DNA of 64,000 nt from Cydia pomonella (GCF_033807575.1 NC_084726.1:1736001-1800000), one strand, 5' to 3'. Positions 12,030 through 23,925 are shown, counted from the first letter of the stretch. Numbers and translations are program-made. Notes: a model not told the origin generated them from the sequence alone.

Positions 12030-12330
12030 CATGACGCATGCTCGCCACACCGCTGCTTAAAATAAGCTGACGCACCGTAAATTGAACTGCGTAAAAATCG
12101 CTAAAAATATTACACGGAGATCTTATGGCAGACACCGTACCGGTGACGTAAAAGACGCAACTGTTTTGCGAACAAAAAAGATTCGCGTGAAGCACGTCAC
12201 TGCGATTCCGTACCGTCACCGTTTTTTAAACAGCGGTGTGGGGAGCATGCGTCAAAAACGGTACGCATACGACGCGTCACTGCGATTCCGTATCGTGACC
12301 GTTTTTTAAGCTGCGGTCTGGTCGCACCTT
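12030..12330. mobile_element. Truncated copy of the 375-bp TAA-flanked MITE
   Basis: The sequence running to 'ctgcggtctggtcgcacct' is a 5'-truncated copy of the element at 31343-31717 in the opposite internal orientation. It shares 'gcatgcgtcaaaaacggtac' and 'cactgcgattccgtatcgtg'. A LINE has inserted at its right end. Confidence 0.75.
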
Positions 12331-13849
12331 GTATTGTATTGTATTCGGGCGATTTTTCCGCAACTCGACGACTTGCGCCTATTTTGCGTGATATGTTGGG
12401 GGTAGGCTAGTCCTGCCAGCCCAGCTCCTCGAGGAATCCTATCAAACCTTTGATGTTGAGTAGGACCTCGGGGAGGTCTCTCGGAGATCCGAGATGTTTA
12501 GCCCTGTATGGAGTCACTCCGCTGCATTCCAGCACCACGTGAGAGGCTGTTTCTTCTGCCTCCATGCAACCTCGGCACAGGGGACTGTCTGTGACACCTG
12601 TTGTGAAAAGATGTTTGTTAAATAGTCCATGACCTGTTATGACACTGGTTACCGTACTCAGTCGGACCTTCCCTAGTTGCAGGAGCGCCCTTGTGAGTTT
12701 TCCGTTGATGCCAGGCATGGCTTCTTTTGCCTGTCTGCATCCAGTCTGGTTCAGCCAGTGTTCTGTGTGTAGTTTCCCTGTACGTGCCAGCAGCATTGAG
12801 CGTACCTTGCTAAATGGTATCGGAAGAATCGGTTCCGGACCAATCGCCCCCGCATTCGATCCTTGCCTGGCAAGCTCGTCCGCAGCATCGTTACCTCGGG
12901 ATCCACTGTGTCCCTTGATCCATTGTAGGGTGATCTTGTTATTATGACATACCTCCATTAGTCGTTCGTGGCATTCGTGTATAAGTTTGGATGTAACTAT
13001 ATGGCTATTTAGAGCCATTAAGACTGCTCTACTGTCGGAGAGTATGCGGATGGAGGATCCTACTACCTTCCTTGCCATGATGGCAGCCGCCGCGTTTATG
13101 ATGCCCATGCACTCAGCTTGGAATACCGAGTTATGGGCTCCTAGCAGAGTGGTGATCGACATGTTCAGGTCTTCTGAGAAGGTTCCAGAGCCCGATCCGC
13201 TGTCTGTTTTGGACCCATCAGTGAAGATTCTCAGCTCCCGGGGATTGAGTCCTTCATGATTGTCGTCCTCATATAACTGTATTTTGTACCTTTTATCGAA
13301 GATAGCTTGTTTGTGAATCCGATCCGTGCCTGACCTAAGCACTGGAAATTCGTCATACACCTTTTCCAGGCATTTTGTGTGAAGAGCTCCTGTGATGTTA
13401 GACCATATCTTGAGGGTTCGCAACCTTACCGCTGAGAGACTGGCCTCTTGCTGTATGTGTAGGTGCAGCGGTGGAAGGTTTAGCATGACCTCCATGGCTG
13501 CAGTCGGGGTAGACCTCGTGCAGCCAGTGGTGGCCGCGCATGCGAGCCTTTGAAGTCTTTGTAGTTTGTCTCGTACGTTGCCTAGGTTTGTTCTTGGCCA
13601 CCAAACCAGAGCACCGTAACAGAGTAAGGGGCGGATTATCGTCTTATAGAGCCAGAGGGTAATTTTCGGGTTGAGTCCCCACCTCTTACCAATCATCCTT
13701 CTGCACTGCCAGAAGACAACTCCCGCCTTGTCTATCCGTTTGTTGATGTGGTTGTTCCAATTGAGTTTATTGTCGAGAGTTAGTCCTAAGTACTTAACTT
13801 CATCAGACAGCTGTAGCTCAGTTTGGAAAAGTGTTGGTCTGGTAAAGTT
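12331..13849 (-). pseudogene. 5'-truncated LINE: RT C-terminus plus RNase H
   Basis: The minus-strand frame is open from about 13876 down to the stop near 12404. It starts downstream of the polymerase active site with the RT tail ('VKYLGLTLDNKLNW', 'KTIIRPLLCYGALVWWP'). An RNase H domain follows with all four expected acidic residues: D in 'FTDGSKT', E in 'QAECMG', D in 'LSDSRAV' and D in 'GNDAADELA', plus 'WIKGHSG'. The C-terminus has a Cys/His cluster ('CRGC', 'HVVLEC'). There are no internal stops over nearly 490 codons. The 3' end carries an (AATAC)n tail. The 11-bp duplication 'ggtcgcacctt' flanks it (12320-12330, 13850-13860). RNase H fits the I/R1/LOA-type LINEs; the clade is not resolved. 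Confidence 0.85.
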
Positions 13850-14684
13850 GGTCGCACCTTTATATGGGACAGTCAAAATATTTTTCGCGATTTCGGAATT
13901 GGTCCCATAGTAAAAGTTGTTAAGTATGACCTATAAAGTCGCTGCGCAGAGTATGACTGGTGGTTAAAAGTTCACCCTGTATAAAAATTTTAAGTAAAAA
14001 GAAATATGTACCTACCTATGATTAAGACGAAAAAAGAGACTAAACGTCGAAGTAAGGTAACATTATTGTGTCTGGTTTTTATAATTTTAATTATAATTTC
14101 AGTAATTAAAACCGATACTCTATAAATTCCATTCAATACGTATCGTAACAGTCACCACAGTTTCGACCGGTAAAAGCCAGTTATCGTTACCCATGCGCAA
14201 ATAAATGAGTGTAGCTTCATTGTTTATTACTCGATCTGTATGTTTTAAGGCTCATTATATTCCTTGATAATGAAGCAATATGTTTTATATGAAACAAAAT
14301 TTGCGAAATGCTCATATTTACGGAGATTTTTACAAAATAAAAAATAATAATTTTATAAAAAAACTGTTTTTTGTGATTATTTTTTTTCCTATAGGTTTCA
14401 CGTAAATGTTTGTAGAAAAGGAAATAATCTCCATAATATAAGCTATTATTTGACACCTCGATGATTAAAATCGGTTAAGTGGTTTTCGAGATACACCGCC
14501 AAAAAGAATAGGTCCGGCCGCCATCTTTGTGACGTCATTACTATCCCCTCCACCATTTTTCCGCTTTACTACCGCATGTACGGTGATCAGGAGAACTGTC
14601 CGAACACATTGATACCGGTTGTGGGTAAGGCCGAGCTGAGTCAATTAAATCTGGCCTCGGAGCGGCTTGGCGACCGTACTAATG

Positions 14685-16734
14685 CTACACTTGGGTAGTA
14701 CCTACAACGAGAAGTTTTGGTTAGCGACTCGATGTCGGTATCCATTTGGTCTTCTTATGAAAATGAAAAATATTTATTTCGTAACTTATAAGTAAACTTT
14801 TTACATCTGTCTTATAAAAAAGGACATGCATAAAAATGCAACTGGATGAGCACTAAGTGAAGAAAATAAACCTAGATCCTATTCCTAATGTAATCCCAGT
14901 CCTAGATTCAGCCATAAATAATTCAAAGAAAGCGTGCGACGCGAGCGTGCCGTGCAGGCATATTCTGCATATGACTTGACGTTTACAAGGAAGTAATTTT
15001 GACCCTTAAATCCATGCGTGTCATTGCAATTTCAATTTTATTCATTAAATCTTAAAGCTCAAAATACCAATATATTCCTTTGTGACTTTTTTTCGGAACA
15101 TCGCTTCGCAATTCAGCTTTTAAATAGGGTTGGACATAATTAAAATAATGAGATACCCACCACATTATCAATGCATTGTATACAGCCTCTATGCCATAGT
15201 AATAAAGTCGTCTTTCGCTTGATTAGTGCCTTGATTTCTTGGTACATCTGCCATATTTACAATGCGTTCTACATGTTCCTTTTCACGCAGAGATAAAGTT
15301 AAAACTCGCTTGATAATAGGGTTAGTTTCCTTGGTTTTTACGAGTGACCCGTGAATTCGGTCAGTCAGGGTTGCCAAAAATCACTTTCAAAGCCATGTTT
15401 CGTTGGCACTAAACGGATTTTTTAATGGTTCCTGTCACTTTATTTCTTGGCTGGTTGCGCTATTAACTTTCAGTACCTATGAATATAGAGAGTGTTTAAT
15501 ATAAAATTTAAAAAGTCAGACCAAGGTAAGTCTGCAACGATTTTGATAACACACGCAGTCCAACTTCTATGAAATTATAACGTATAAATAACACTTGTAT
15601 TGCGTGTGCTATCTAAATCGTTGCAGCTTTATCTTGGAAAAGTAAATCTCCAAATTGAAGGCTGGCCATTCCAAACTATCCAAACGTTAGAAAGGGAAAA
15701 ATATCTTTGCGAAATAACGGTATGTATTCTATAAAATTTCATTTCGGGATAAAACGTTTTTCACTAACTAAATCTTAACAAGTCACTTTGATTTTGATGT
15801 CGATCACTTCAGCATAATATATTCTAGGTTTATAATTTTCGCTAAAAAAATACGAACTTATCCCTAAGAAGGATCTCTTCCAGTTAACCTATACCTAAAC
15901 TGTACTTGTTTTGCGAGAACGTGCATTTACTTATTCCAGAATTATTTTATTGTCTAGGCATCTGCCTAAATTATTCATTGGTCAATAACGTCCTTTGTTT
16001 TTCCCCTAACGTGTCTAAACTAAATTCCATCGAGTCATCGGATATCGCTCAGCGCTCAGTTCATGACATTCATTCTTCCCGATTAAGACTTCGTTCATCA
16101 ATCAAACAGTTCCCGCCTCCTGCCAGCCTTTCATTAGCATATGTAACTGATAAGCGCTGAAAAATATATAAATACTGTTTCCTGCAACAGGAGCTAATGC
16201 TCCTAATTAAACTGTTAGCTGTACTCCTTAAACTGACCGCCATTTGTTCAGCGACTTGTTTTTATTTTTATTACACTTTAAATTTAATTCTAAGACGCAA
16301 TGTGTTGCAAATTTTGTTATGTTTAAATTGTGACAAGCAACGTCAAACACACTGATGTCAGCGTACATTGAAAATAATAGAACATATGGTGCTACTTTCT
16401 CGCACGCGTGCGGGAATGAGCGCTTTCCGTACATACATATATTATGTCGAAACTTTAAAAAGTCATTTGTACTGTAACACGAATAGGTAATTCGCAACTC
16501 GTGTCGATTTAGAACACTCCTTTCGGTCGTGTTTTAATGTATCACCACTCGATGCGAATTTGTTACTGTTATATCATTTGAGGGGTACAATATAAATATT
16601 TAATTATTTGCCCGTGTTACAAGAAACACCCGGTATAATTGTACATTACGATACAAGTGCAAAGTATTCGTAATAATAAGTAATAAGTAGTAGTAATTCG
16701 CAACGCTTGGCGATAAATTAAAACACGATAATGT
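14685..16734. other. Intergenic DNA with no recognised gene
   Basis: Mostly unique AT-rich sequence. A 62-codon minus frame at 15189-15377 matches nothing I know. A fragment at about 16380-16420 ('acatatggtgctacttt') resembles the small MITE at 54340-54440 and 58845-58950. Confidence 0.45.
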
Positions 16735-17345
16735 AGATCTCTGGTGCACAGCGGCAGATCGCGACAGAGTGTTTAAAATGCAGAAACGAGCCCTGCGTAT
16801 AATCGATGGAAAACCTTTTGACCATCCTGCTCAGTCGTTGTTTAAAAAACATAAAATCTTAACGTTACCGTCTATATACATATTGACTGTGTGCATGCAT
16901 GTAAGGTCAAATATACATAATTATAAATCTAGCGCAAAACTTTGCAACACCGCGGCGCGAAGGCGACCACGGTTGCAAATCCCAAAACAACGACTCGCTA
17001 AGTCTCGACGATCGCTTGACGTCATGGGACCCATTGCCTACAATTCCGTACCTAATGTCATCAAAGACTCTGCCAGCGATGCGATATTCAAATAGAAGCT
17101 TAAGTCCCTTCTAATAGATCAGGCATACTATCGTATTGCCGACTTTATGAGTGCGCCGGTGCGAAATTGACCCAGCAGCGTTTGGAAAACAGGTTTTTAG
17201 TACCTAACCTACCTACAAATGTTACTGTTTCCTTGTTTTGTAACTTATATATAATGATAAGGACATAGATAAGTACTCAATAGTTTTTAGATTTATGACG
17301 TGTAAAATGTACTATGTTTATATTAACCAATAAAGTCTGTATTCT
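16735..17345 (+). pseudogene. LINE reverse-transcriptase C-terminal fragment
   Basis: The frame reads 'MQKRALRIIDGKPFDHPAQS', then 'FKKHKILTLPSIYILTVC', the usual post-thumb region of jockey/CR1-like polymerases. A stop at 17093-17095 interrupts a frame that continues recognisably ('LLIDQAYYRIADFMSAP'), so it is dead. The 3' UTR ends with tandem 'ttctgta' units near 17335-17353. Confidence 0.75.
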
Positions 17346-17553
17346 GTATTCTGTTGTTCAAAGACGTGTACTACACACATATAACTAATTTGTTTTCACT
17401 GGAGGTTGATTAAAACGGATCACCGCGGGGTAATGAGATCCCTGGGTATTTAGGTAGGTAATTAACTGAGCGGCAAATAAGGCTATTCTTAGAGAGTGTG
17501 GAGTTCATACTATTTAAATAAATAGGTATAGATATAAGCCGTCTGTCTGCAAG

Positions 17554-17825
17554 GTGTTCATCCTCACACCCTTGACCCTAAATGGTCGCCTAACTGTGCG
17601 GTTTAAGACAAATTTCCTCCCACGGACGCTCCGGCTGTGGAATGAGCTTCCTGCCGAGGTTTTCCCAAGGGGCTACAGTATGGGGTTCTTCAAAATAGGA
17701 GTGTACAGGTTTTTTATTGGTCTGCCACGCGCATGTAATTATCGCTGGTGTAGCATGCGTCTATAGGCTACGGTAACTGCTTACCATCAGGCGCGCCGTA
17801 TGCTTGTTTGCCACTGACGTGCCAT
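17554..17825 (+). pseudogene. LINE C-terminus joined to the abundant 3' tail
   Basis: The frame contains 'FLPRTLRLWNELPAEVFP' and then 'GYSMGFFKIGVYRF'. It runs directly into the tail 'ggctacggtaactgcttacc' through 'cttgtttgccactgacgt'. This shows that the tail module scattered through the window is the 3' end of a LINE. Confidence 0.75.
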
Positions 17826-17984
17826 TAAGCAACCACAATAAGCAATAAGATGTACTGTACTTCTTATTAATTAACTAGGCAATAAGCTAACCCATCTGTC
17901 TTTAAGGGAGTTCCCTCTGCCAACAAACTGTCTTGCAGTTAAAAATAATAATAATAAATTGTAAATAATAATAATAATAATAAT

Positions 17985-18250
17985 TTTGAGAGACTCTCGC
18001 TAGGTGGTTGGATCAAGGGTCAGATGCAGAAGGCGGTGATCTTGGACACGGCGCGGATAGTCCGGCGGTTCCTCTCCCTGCGGCCCTGACCACCGGCAGC
18101 TTGGGCCCTGCCCCGCTGCTGGCGGCACCCTAGGTTAGGTTTTTTATAATGTGTTTATATCTTTTGTATTGTTTTGTAAGTGTTTTTATATTTTACTTTT
18201 ATATACATATTGTAAAAAGCCTAATCTGAGAGAAAAAGATAAATAAAGGA
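17985..18250 (+). pseudogene. LINE C-terminal fragment
   Basis: The frame ends 'MQKAVILDTARIVRRFLSLR' plus Pro and a stop at about 18088, a C-terminus typical of R1-like lepidopteran LINEs. A 3' UTR with an A-rich tail follows. A related fragment is at 30757-30860 on the other strand. Confidence 0.7.
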
Positions 18251-18417
18251 AATAATAATAATTTTATAAGAAAAATATTGTAAAAGCAGGGTTTTTACCA
18301 GAATAAATGTTTCTTTTTATGGTAACATTCGAACAGGTTTGTTTTTAGGATCAAATGTCTATATATGGGACCCATTGCATTAAACCAATACAAAAATCAG
18401 TAATTATAAATATTATT

Positions 18418-18688
18418 TGACGACCGGTTTGGCCTAGTGGGTAGTGACCCTGCCTATGAAGCCGAAGGTCCTGGGTTCGAATCCTGGTAAGGGCATTTGT
18501 TCGTGTGATGAGCATGGATATTTGTTCCTGAGTCATGGGTATTTTATATGTATTTAAGTATTTATTAATATTTATATATTATATATATCGTTGTCTAAGT
18601 ACCTTCAACACAAGCCTTATTGAGCTTACTGTGGGACTTAGTCAATTTGTGTAACAATGTCCTATAATATTTATTTATTTATTTATTT
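18418..18688 (+). mobile_element. tRNA-derived SINE, family 2 (full)
   Basis: Complete plus-oriented copy. A box TGGCCTAGTGG at 18430-18440, B box GGTTCGAATCC at 18474-18484, body 'gtgggacttagtcaatttgt', and an AT-rich tail (TTTA)n. Good reference copy for the family. Confidence 0.85.
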
Positions 18689-19112
18689 ATAATCAGTCTG
18701 ACAATTGTAGTTTACTCGAGAAACCCTCCAAACAAAACGGCAAGCAATCGTGACGTCACTACTGAGAAGCCGTCTTGAAGTATGGAAAACAAGGAAATTG
18801 CAATTTTGTCGGTGATATATTGCTTGTATGTATATGTATAGTTGCATTACAATTTGTTTTTATAAAATGTAAGGAAATTGTACCATTTTTTTCCTCTTTA
18901 GAATTATAAAAAAAAAATTGAGGTCATATATTTTTTATCATTGCTATATAACTATTTTTAAGCGTTATAAATAGCTCATTTTACAAAAGAGATTATGTTA
19001 CAAAATTCATCATTAATGTCATTGTCGTCATGCCTATTGCAAAGTATTTTTATTTATTTTAAGACAGGGGAGGTGCGGGCAGTGTGAAAAGCTTTATTTT
19101 AGGAACTATTAA

Positions 19113-20267
19113 GGCCGCTCGCCCACGGGCGTTTTTGTAGCGATGCAGTAACGATGCTGTCGCGCGTTCGCATAGATACAGTTGCGATGCGGTCGCTAGC
19201 TAGGTGCCCTCGCCCACATAACCACGATTCATTCGCGATGCAAACGCGATACCGTCGAGCTTCTGTCGCGATGCAAATGCGATTCAGTATAGTTGTTAGA
19301 TTTGTAGCTGGCCCCCAACGGCTTATCCTTTGTCTATTGTTAACTAAAACCGCGCGTGCCACTACTTGCAAAAAAGGGGCCGGGTAACTTTAACCGGTTA
19401 TGTAAATAATTACAACTCCTATGGAAATTGAAATAAGATTCAAAATGAACAAATGGAAAAATAATTTGTGATATCTTGTGTGGTCCCTATACGGTTACTG
19501 GGTGCCAGCGAGTCGATCGCTACCGAACCAGTCTAAAATGTGTCCTCGATATGCGGAACAAAGGCGCTTTATCGGAGAGCGCACCCACACTGGTTTTTTG
19601 AGAGTTGGACTAGCCCGCGCTCAGGTGCCAATTAGAATTATATGACCCTTTTTTTGCAGGTAGTGGCACGCGCGGTTTTAGTTAACAATAGACAAAAGAT
19701 TAGCCGCTCCGGGCCAGCTTCAAATCGAACGACTATAACAGCATGCTCGGTTCTCCAGTCACGGTTCACCCTCCCTCCGTTCTCTCCCCGATGTCGTCCG
19801 ACACGGTCGCGCGTTTACATCGATACAGTAGCGATGCTGTAGCGCGTTGGCATCGTTTCTGTAACGCATTGCAAATGCGACTAACGCGCGTTAGTAGCGA
19901 TGCTGTAGCGCGTTGGCATCGCTTCTGTAGCGCGTTGCAAATGCGACTAACGCGCGTTAGTAGCGATGCTGTTGCGCGTTGGCATCTGTAACGCATTGCA
20001 AATGCGACTATCGCGCGTTAGTAGCGATGCTGTTGCGCGTTGGCATCGTTTCTGTAACGCGTTGCAAATGCGACTAACGCGCTTTAGTAGCGATGCTGTA
20101 GCGCGTTGGCATCGCTTCTGTAGCGCGTTGCAAATGCGACTAACGCGCGTTAGTAGCGATGCTGAAGCGCGTTGGCATCGTTTCTGTAACGCGTTGAAAA
20201 TGCGACTAACGCGCGTTAGTAGCGAAGCTGTTGCGCGTTTACAAAATGCTGCCGTGGGCGAGCGGCC
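19113..20267. mobile_element. 1155-bp TIR element with TAA flanks
   Basis: The left end 'ggccgctcgcccacggg' and right end 'ccgtgggcgagcggcc' are inverted, with TAA directly outside both (19110-19112, 20268-20270). A 3-bp TWA duplication is typical of PIF/Harbinger elements. A second inverted pair lies inside (about 19305-19385 and 19640-19725, sharing 'agtggcacgcgcggttttag'). No transposase frame is present, so it is non-autonomous. Confidence 0.75.
19815..20240. repeat. 66-bp minisatellite (about six units)
   Basis: The phrase 'ttagtagcgatgctg' starts at 19891, 19957, 20018, 20084, 20150 and 20216. The period is 66 bp, except one unit of 61 bp with a 5-bp deletion. Each unit contains the near-palindromic 'gactaacgcgcgttagt'. 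It lies inside the TIR element at 19113-20267. The long frames on both strands come from the period being a multiple of three. Confidence 0.95.
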
Positions 20268-20562
20268 TAAGACCCCTTCCTTATAAATGTTTGAAAAGCG
20301 TTCTATTAGTTCCAATAGTTTTTATAAGTAAACTAAAAGATACTCGAACTCCTATTTAATATGAAGTAGGTTAATGATCTAGATTAATTCAGACAAAGAT
20401 GTAAAGAAAACTAATCTGACCAACCAACACCCAGTTTTTACACGCAAGCCACATAGCATGTGTTCTGTCTGTTATACAGTGTTTAATCCAATTAGGTCAG
20501 GAAGGGAAAAATCAGAAACTAATAAACACCTAGCTAAATTGTAATATGTTTTAAAAACCCGG

Positions 20563-21052
20563 CCTAGTGCGAGACGGACTCGCGCACGAAGGGTTCCGTA
20601 CCATTACGCGAAAAACGGCAAAAAATCACGTTTGTTGTATGGGAGCCCCACTATTTAGTTTATTTTTTTAGTCTTTGTTATTATAGCGGCAACAGAAATA
20701 CAACTAAAATTTCAACTGTCTAACTATCACGGTTCATAAAATATTTCCGAATTCATTTTTTCTGCTATAAATATGTTTATTACACTGGAATTTGCTATAA
20801 GATAACATTAAAGACACCTTTTTCAAATAAAAGAAATCGGTTTACATAATAGAGAATTATCCTCGAAAAACCAACATACGTGCATACATCGCGCAAATTA
20901 GCCGATAGATGGCGTCGTATACAATTATACTTAGTATAGGTACTTCTGATCAAAAGTCTTTCGCCTTTATAGTTACCTACACGAGATAATTCAAAGTTTG
21001 TACGGAACCCTCGGTGCGCGAGTAAAACGAACTCGCACTTGACCGGGTTTTT
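20563..21052 (+). mobile_element. Lepidopteran 'cggcctagtgcgag' interspersed repeat
   Basis: The start 'acccggcctagtgcgag' and end 'ctcgcacttgaccgggt' are inverted. Internal landmarks are 'gaagggttccgtacc' and 'gaaccctcggtgcgcgag'. Partial copies lie at 6003-6062 and 39828-40093, and a related long copy at 54677-55140. Confidence 0.7.
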
Positions 21053-21589
21053 TTTATCCTATAGCCCAGTGTTTTTTAGTCCATCGCTTACACCCAATAG
21101 CCCAGTTTATTTTAAATTCCATCAACTCATAAATAGTCCTTACTTGGCGGGTGCCGCCTCTGCGTGCGTCCCATGACACGGGCAAGGGCAGTGTCAAAAG
21201 GGCCTCTACGTACTGGCTTCGGCTCCGCGCTCGCCTTCCAAACGTCCGGACCACAATTAAACCGTGATGGGAAAGACACACAAATAATTAATGTCAAAGT
21301 ACACTCCGCTTAATATTAATCGTCAAAACGCCTCTCAAAGAGTCGCGACGCATTAGCGATGAAACGGGATATAAATTTCACGGTATTCATCTCAGCCAAA
21401 AAGATGATGTTACCATCATCTTTTGGGTGAATTATTTCTACCTATAGGTACGTAAACGATAGTATATTTTATGCGAAACGTTATTCCATATGATAATTTT
21501 AGCAAATGAATTTAGGAATTTTTTTTTGGGAAGTAATCATACGCCATAAAATTTTATAGGATAGGAGAGTTTTTGTTATTTCACCGACA

Positions 21590-21910
21590 CCTGTAAAATT
21601 TCTACCGCTTTACGCTTTAAAAGTTGTATGTCCAATTCGTCCTTTATGTTTTCTATATATTTAAAGAAAGCTACTGCAATTGGTTTCAATATTATTAACC
21701 AATTAAAACTGGTTTTTTGCTCCAGTCATGGAATATATGGCGCCATTCATTTTCAAAATAACAAATATCAATGAAAAATTTAACTTAAGCAGCTATTTGG
21801 CTCTTGTTTATGGTAAAATTTACCAGCGATTAAAAATTGATGGTAAATACTTGTTTTACAGGATTTGTCTATACCATTCCATTACTGGTGCCTGTTCCAT
21901 TATAGGGGTG
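21590..21910 (-). mobile_element. Unclassified repeat paired with 38490-38835
   Basis: On the minus strand it matches 38490-38835. Both carry 'attggtttcaatattattaa' and its surroundings. A short peptide frame 'ELDI.LLKRKAVEILQVSVK' is conserved in both, but its family is not recognised. Confidence 0.5.
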
Positions 21911-22107
21911 TGTACTATACATAAGTAAAACATTTTAAATCATTCAAAAGCAGCTTAAGTTAGCAATTCTTAACAGGGATCTCTTCCAGGCAACCTTGAG
22001 TAGCAGGACAGTACTCGTATTTACACAATTGAACGGGTAGTGCATTCTGGGTGTAAATTTAGTCACAGTGACGAAGAGTTTAAATGGTACCCCATTTTGG
22101 CAATTAA

Positions 22108-22670
22108 GGCCCTCAAGATACGAGGCGTAGTAAGCGTAAGCGTATCATAAAAACGAGTACGAGACACGTATAGTTCTGGGCACCACGCGTCGCGTACGCG
22201 TCGCGTAAGCGTAATCGTTTTATAAGTGAAATCTCATCCGTTGAAATCATGGCGTCACTGGCGTCAGATGTCTTCGGCGGATGTATCGACGATCTTATTT
22301 TCTCGGCAGATGAAGAAGATTTTTTGTTCGACTTAAATCTACCGGGATATAAATTGATTACCTTTTATATTGTTTACCTTACTTATATATCCCGTTTATT
22401 ATTTACCTTTTATATGCCGGTCGATTGAAGTCTAGTGAAACTAACAGTGAATCATTAAAAACTGTTAGATTTTTATTGTTTGATATGTGAATTATGTCAG
22501 AAGTTTTGTTTTTTACGCCAGTGACGAAATAAATCTCATACGCTACGCTACGACGACGCGTCGTGTGTGGACTTCTTTGAACTTGTACGTGGTCGTAGTG
22601 CTCTTGTTCTACGCGCGTATTACAATACGCTTACGCGTCTCTTACGCTTACGCTACGTGTGCTGAGGGCC
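22108..22670. mobile_element. TIR element with a nested palindromic MITE
   Basis: The ends 'ggccctca' and 'tgagggcc' lie next to TAA on the left and TTA on the right. Subterminal regions are rich in 'cgtaagcg/cgcttacg' inverted motifs. An ATG at 22250 opens 'MASLASDVFGGCIDDLIFSA', which looks like the acidic start of a Harbinger-type protein. The frame is cut by a nested palindrome at 22327-22467. Confidence 0.5.
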
Positions 22671-22829
22671 TTACCTAACTTGTACGTGGAGGAAATCGCA
22701 GACTGAACCTAGTTAATATACGAGCTGTGTACCATTTGATTGATCCCTGGCCAACACACTAATAGCCCAGCCCTAGCGGAAGCCTGCTAGAATTATTTAT
22801 GATCTAGGGCGTCTAAACACGTCCTAAGT

Positions 22830-22880
22830 TCTTACAGTAGCTGCGCGCGCGCCGCCGTCTCTGCACGGCGGCGCTCTTAA
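22830..22880. other. GC-rich hairpin
   Basis: The stretch 'gcgccgccgtctctgcacgg' followed by 'cggcgctc' can form a short GC stem around 'ctctgc'. It stands out in AT-rich surroundings. Role unknown; it could be promoter-like sequence, but nothing else supports that. Confidence 0.3.
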
Positions 22881-22975
22881 ACCGTGTACTGTGAAAGAAA
22901 GAAGTATTCAAAATGTTCGGTGAGAATGGCCTCATAATATATTTATTTAAACTTTCTTAACTCGTTTTTTATACT

Positions 22976-23412
22976 ACGTCGGTGGCAAAGCATACGGCCT
23001 GCCTGATCGTAAGCAGTAAGGCTAAGATGGTCGGCTCTTTGTCATTTATCACCATGCCTGTCACGTTCTAACAAGTATGTAAGTGCGAAAGTGACGGGAA
23101 TAGTGACAAGCGATAAAAATGGAACCATGCTGCCACTGCAGTCTCCGTAGCCTGCAATTCTAGAGGTGTTGCATACGCGTTGCCGACCCTAACACTCCGC
23201 ACCCTCGTTGAGCTCGCAACCTTACTCACCGGCAGGAACACGACACTATGAGTAGGGTCTAGTGTTATTTGGCTGCGGTTTTTTGTAAGGTTGGGCTCTG
23301 CTCTAGATATGGAATGACATCCGCTGTGCTGTGCCCTACCACACAAAGCGAGATGACATTCACAGTACCCATACCTCTCTTTTGGACGTAGTTTAAAGAC
23401 ATACCCGGTACC
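22976..23412 (-). mobile_element. 3'-tail repeat split by a MITE
   Basis: The minus-oriented repeat begins 'actacgtcggtggcaaa' and is interrupted after 'gtaagcag' by the 'ctaagatggtcggctc' MITE (23010-23142). It resumes 'gcagtctccgtagcc' and continues to 'agacatacccggtacc'. GCAG on both sides is a possible target duplication. Confidence 0.7.
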
Positions 23413-23704
23413 ATACATAAAAAGTTAAGAGTTCTCTCAAATTTCTACAAAAAAACTCGGGTCTCTAACAAGTATCATTATATTGGTCTCAAAAACATAG
23501 TCGAGTCTTAAAGTACTTGAGTTTTAAGGTTAATCAACACTACTTACTATTCAACCGTATTCATATTACAAAGAGGTGGGATTTAAATCTTCTCGGGTCA
23601 GAGGTGTAGGGTTAGAGCCGGTGTAGCATTATTTGTCGTTCATAAGCGCATTTGTTATATGCCTATTTAAATAATAAACTATCTTTATCTTTAAGAAATA
23701 AATA

Positions 23705-23925
23705 TACTTAAATAAATATTAGGGGACATCTTCAACCTAGTCCCAAACCATCAAAGCTTGTACTATGGGTACCGAGCGACGATATATACATACGTATATA
23801 CATATAAAAAACCCATTTTTCAGGATCAAATATCTGTGTTCATCGCACAAATAAATGCCCTTTCCGGGACTCGAAAAATCGGCTTCATAGGCAGGCTCAC
23901 TACCCACTAGGCCAGACCGGTCGTC
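23705..23925 (-). mobile_element. tRNA-derived SINE, family 2
   Basis: Diverged minus-strand copy with the tRNA-like head at its right end ('gcaggctcactacccactag'). Confidence 0.7.

Larger units (their letters stand above)
10439..14681. mobile_element. 4.2-kb fold-back composite element
   Basis: Two arms of nearly 780 bp (10439-11223 and 13905-14681) are inverted copies of each other. The outer ends read 'tagtacggtcgcc' and its complement, with a possible ATG target duplication at 10436-10438 and 14682-14684. Inside are a second partial copy of the left-arm start (11229-11560), a partial arm end (11823-11905), part of a SINE-like repeat (11903-12030), part of a PIF-like MITE (12030-12330) and a LINE (12331-13849). 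It appears to be a fold-back transposon that collected later insertions. Confidence 0.7.

Noticed and set aside
15189..15377. 62-codon minus-strand frame
   Set aside because: No family signature, no neighbouring exon and no repeat partner; it is likely chance.
18418..18490. tRNA gene
   Set aside because: A and B boxes are present, but the sequence is the head of a SINE with many copies and a conserved non-tRNA body.
19743..20315. Several overlapping frames of 76-122 codons on both strands
   Set aside because: They are produced by the 66-bp minisatellite, whose period is a multiple of three.
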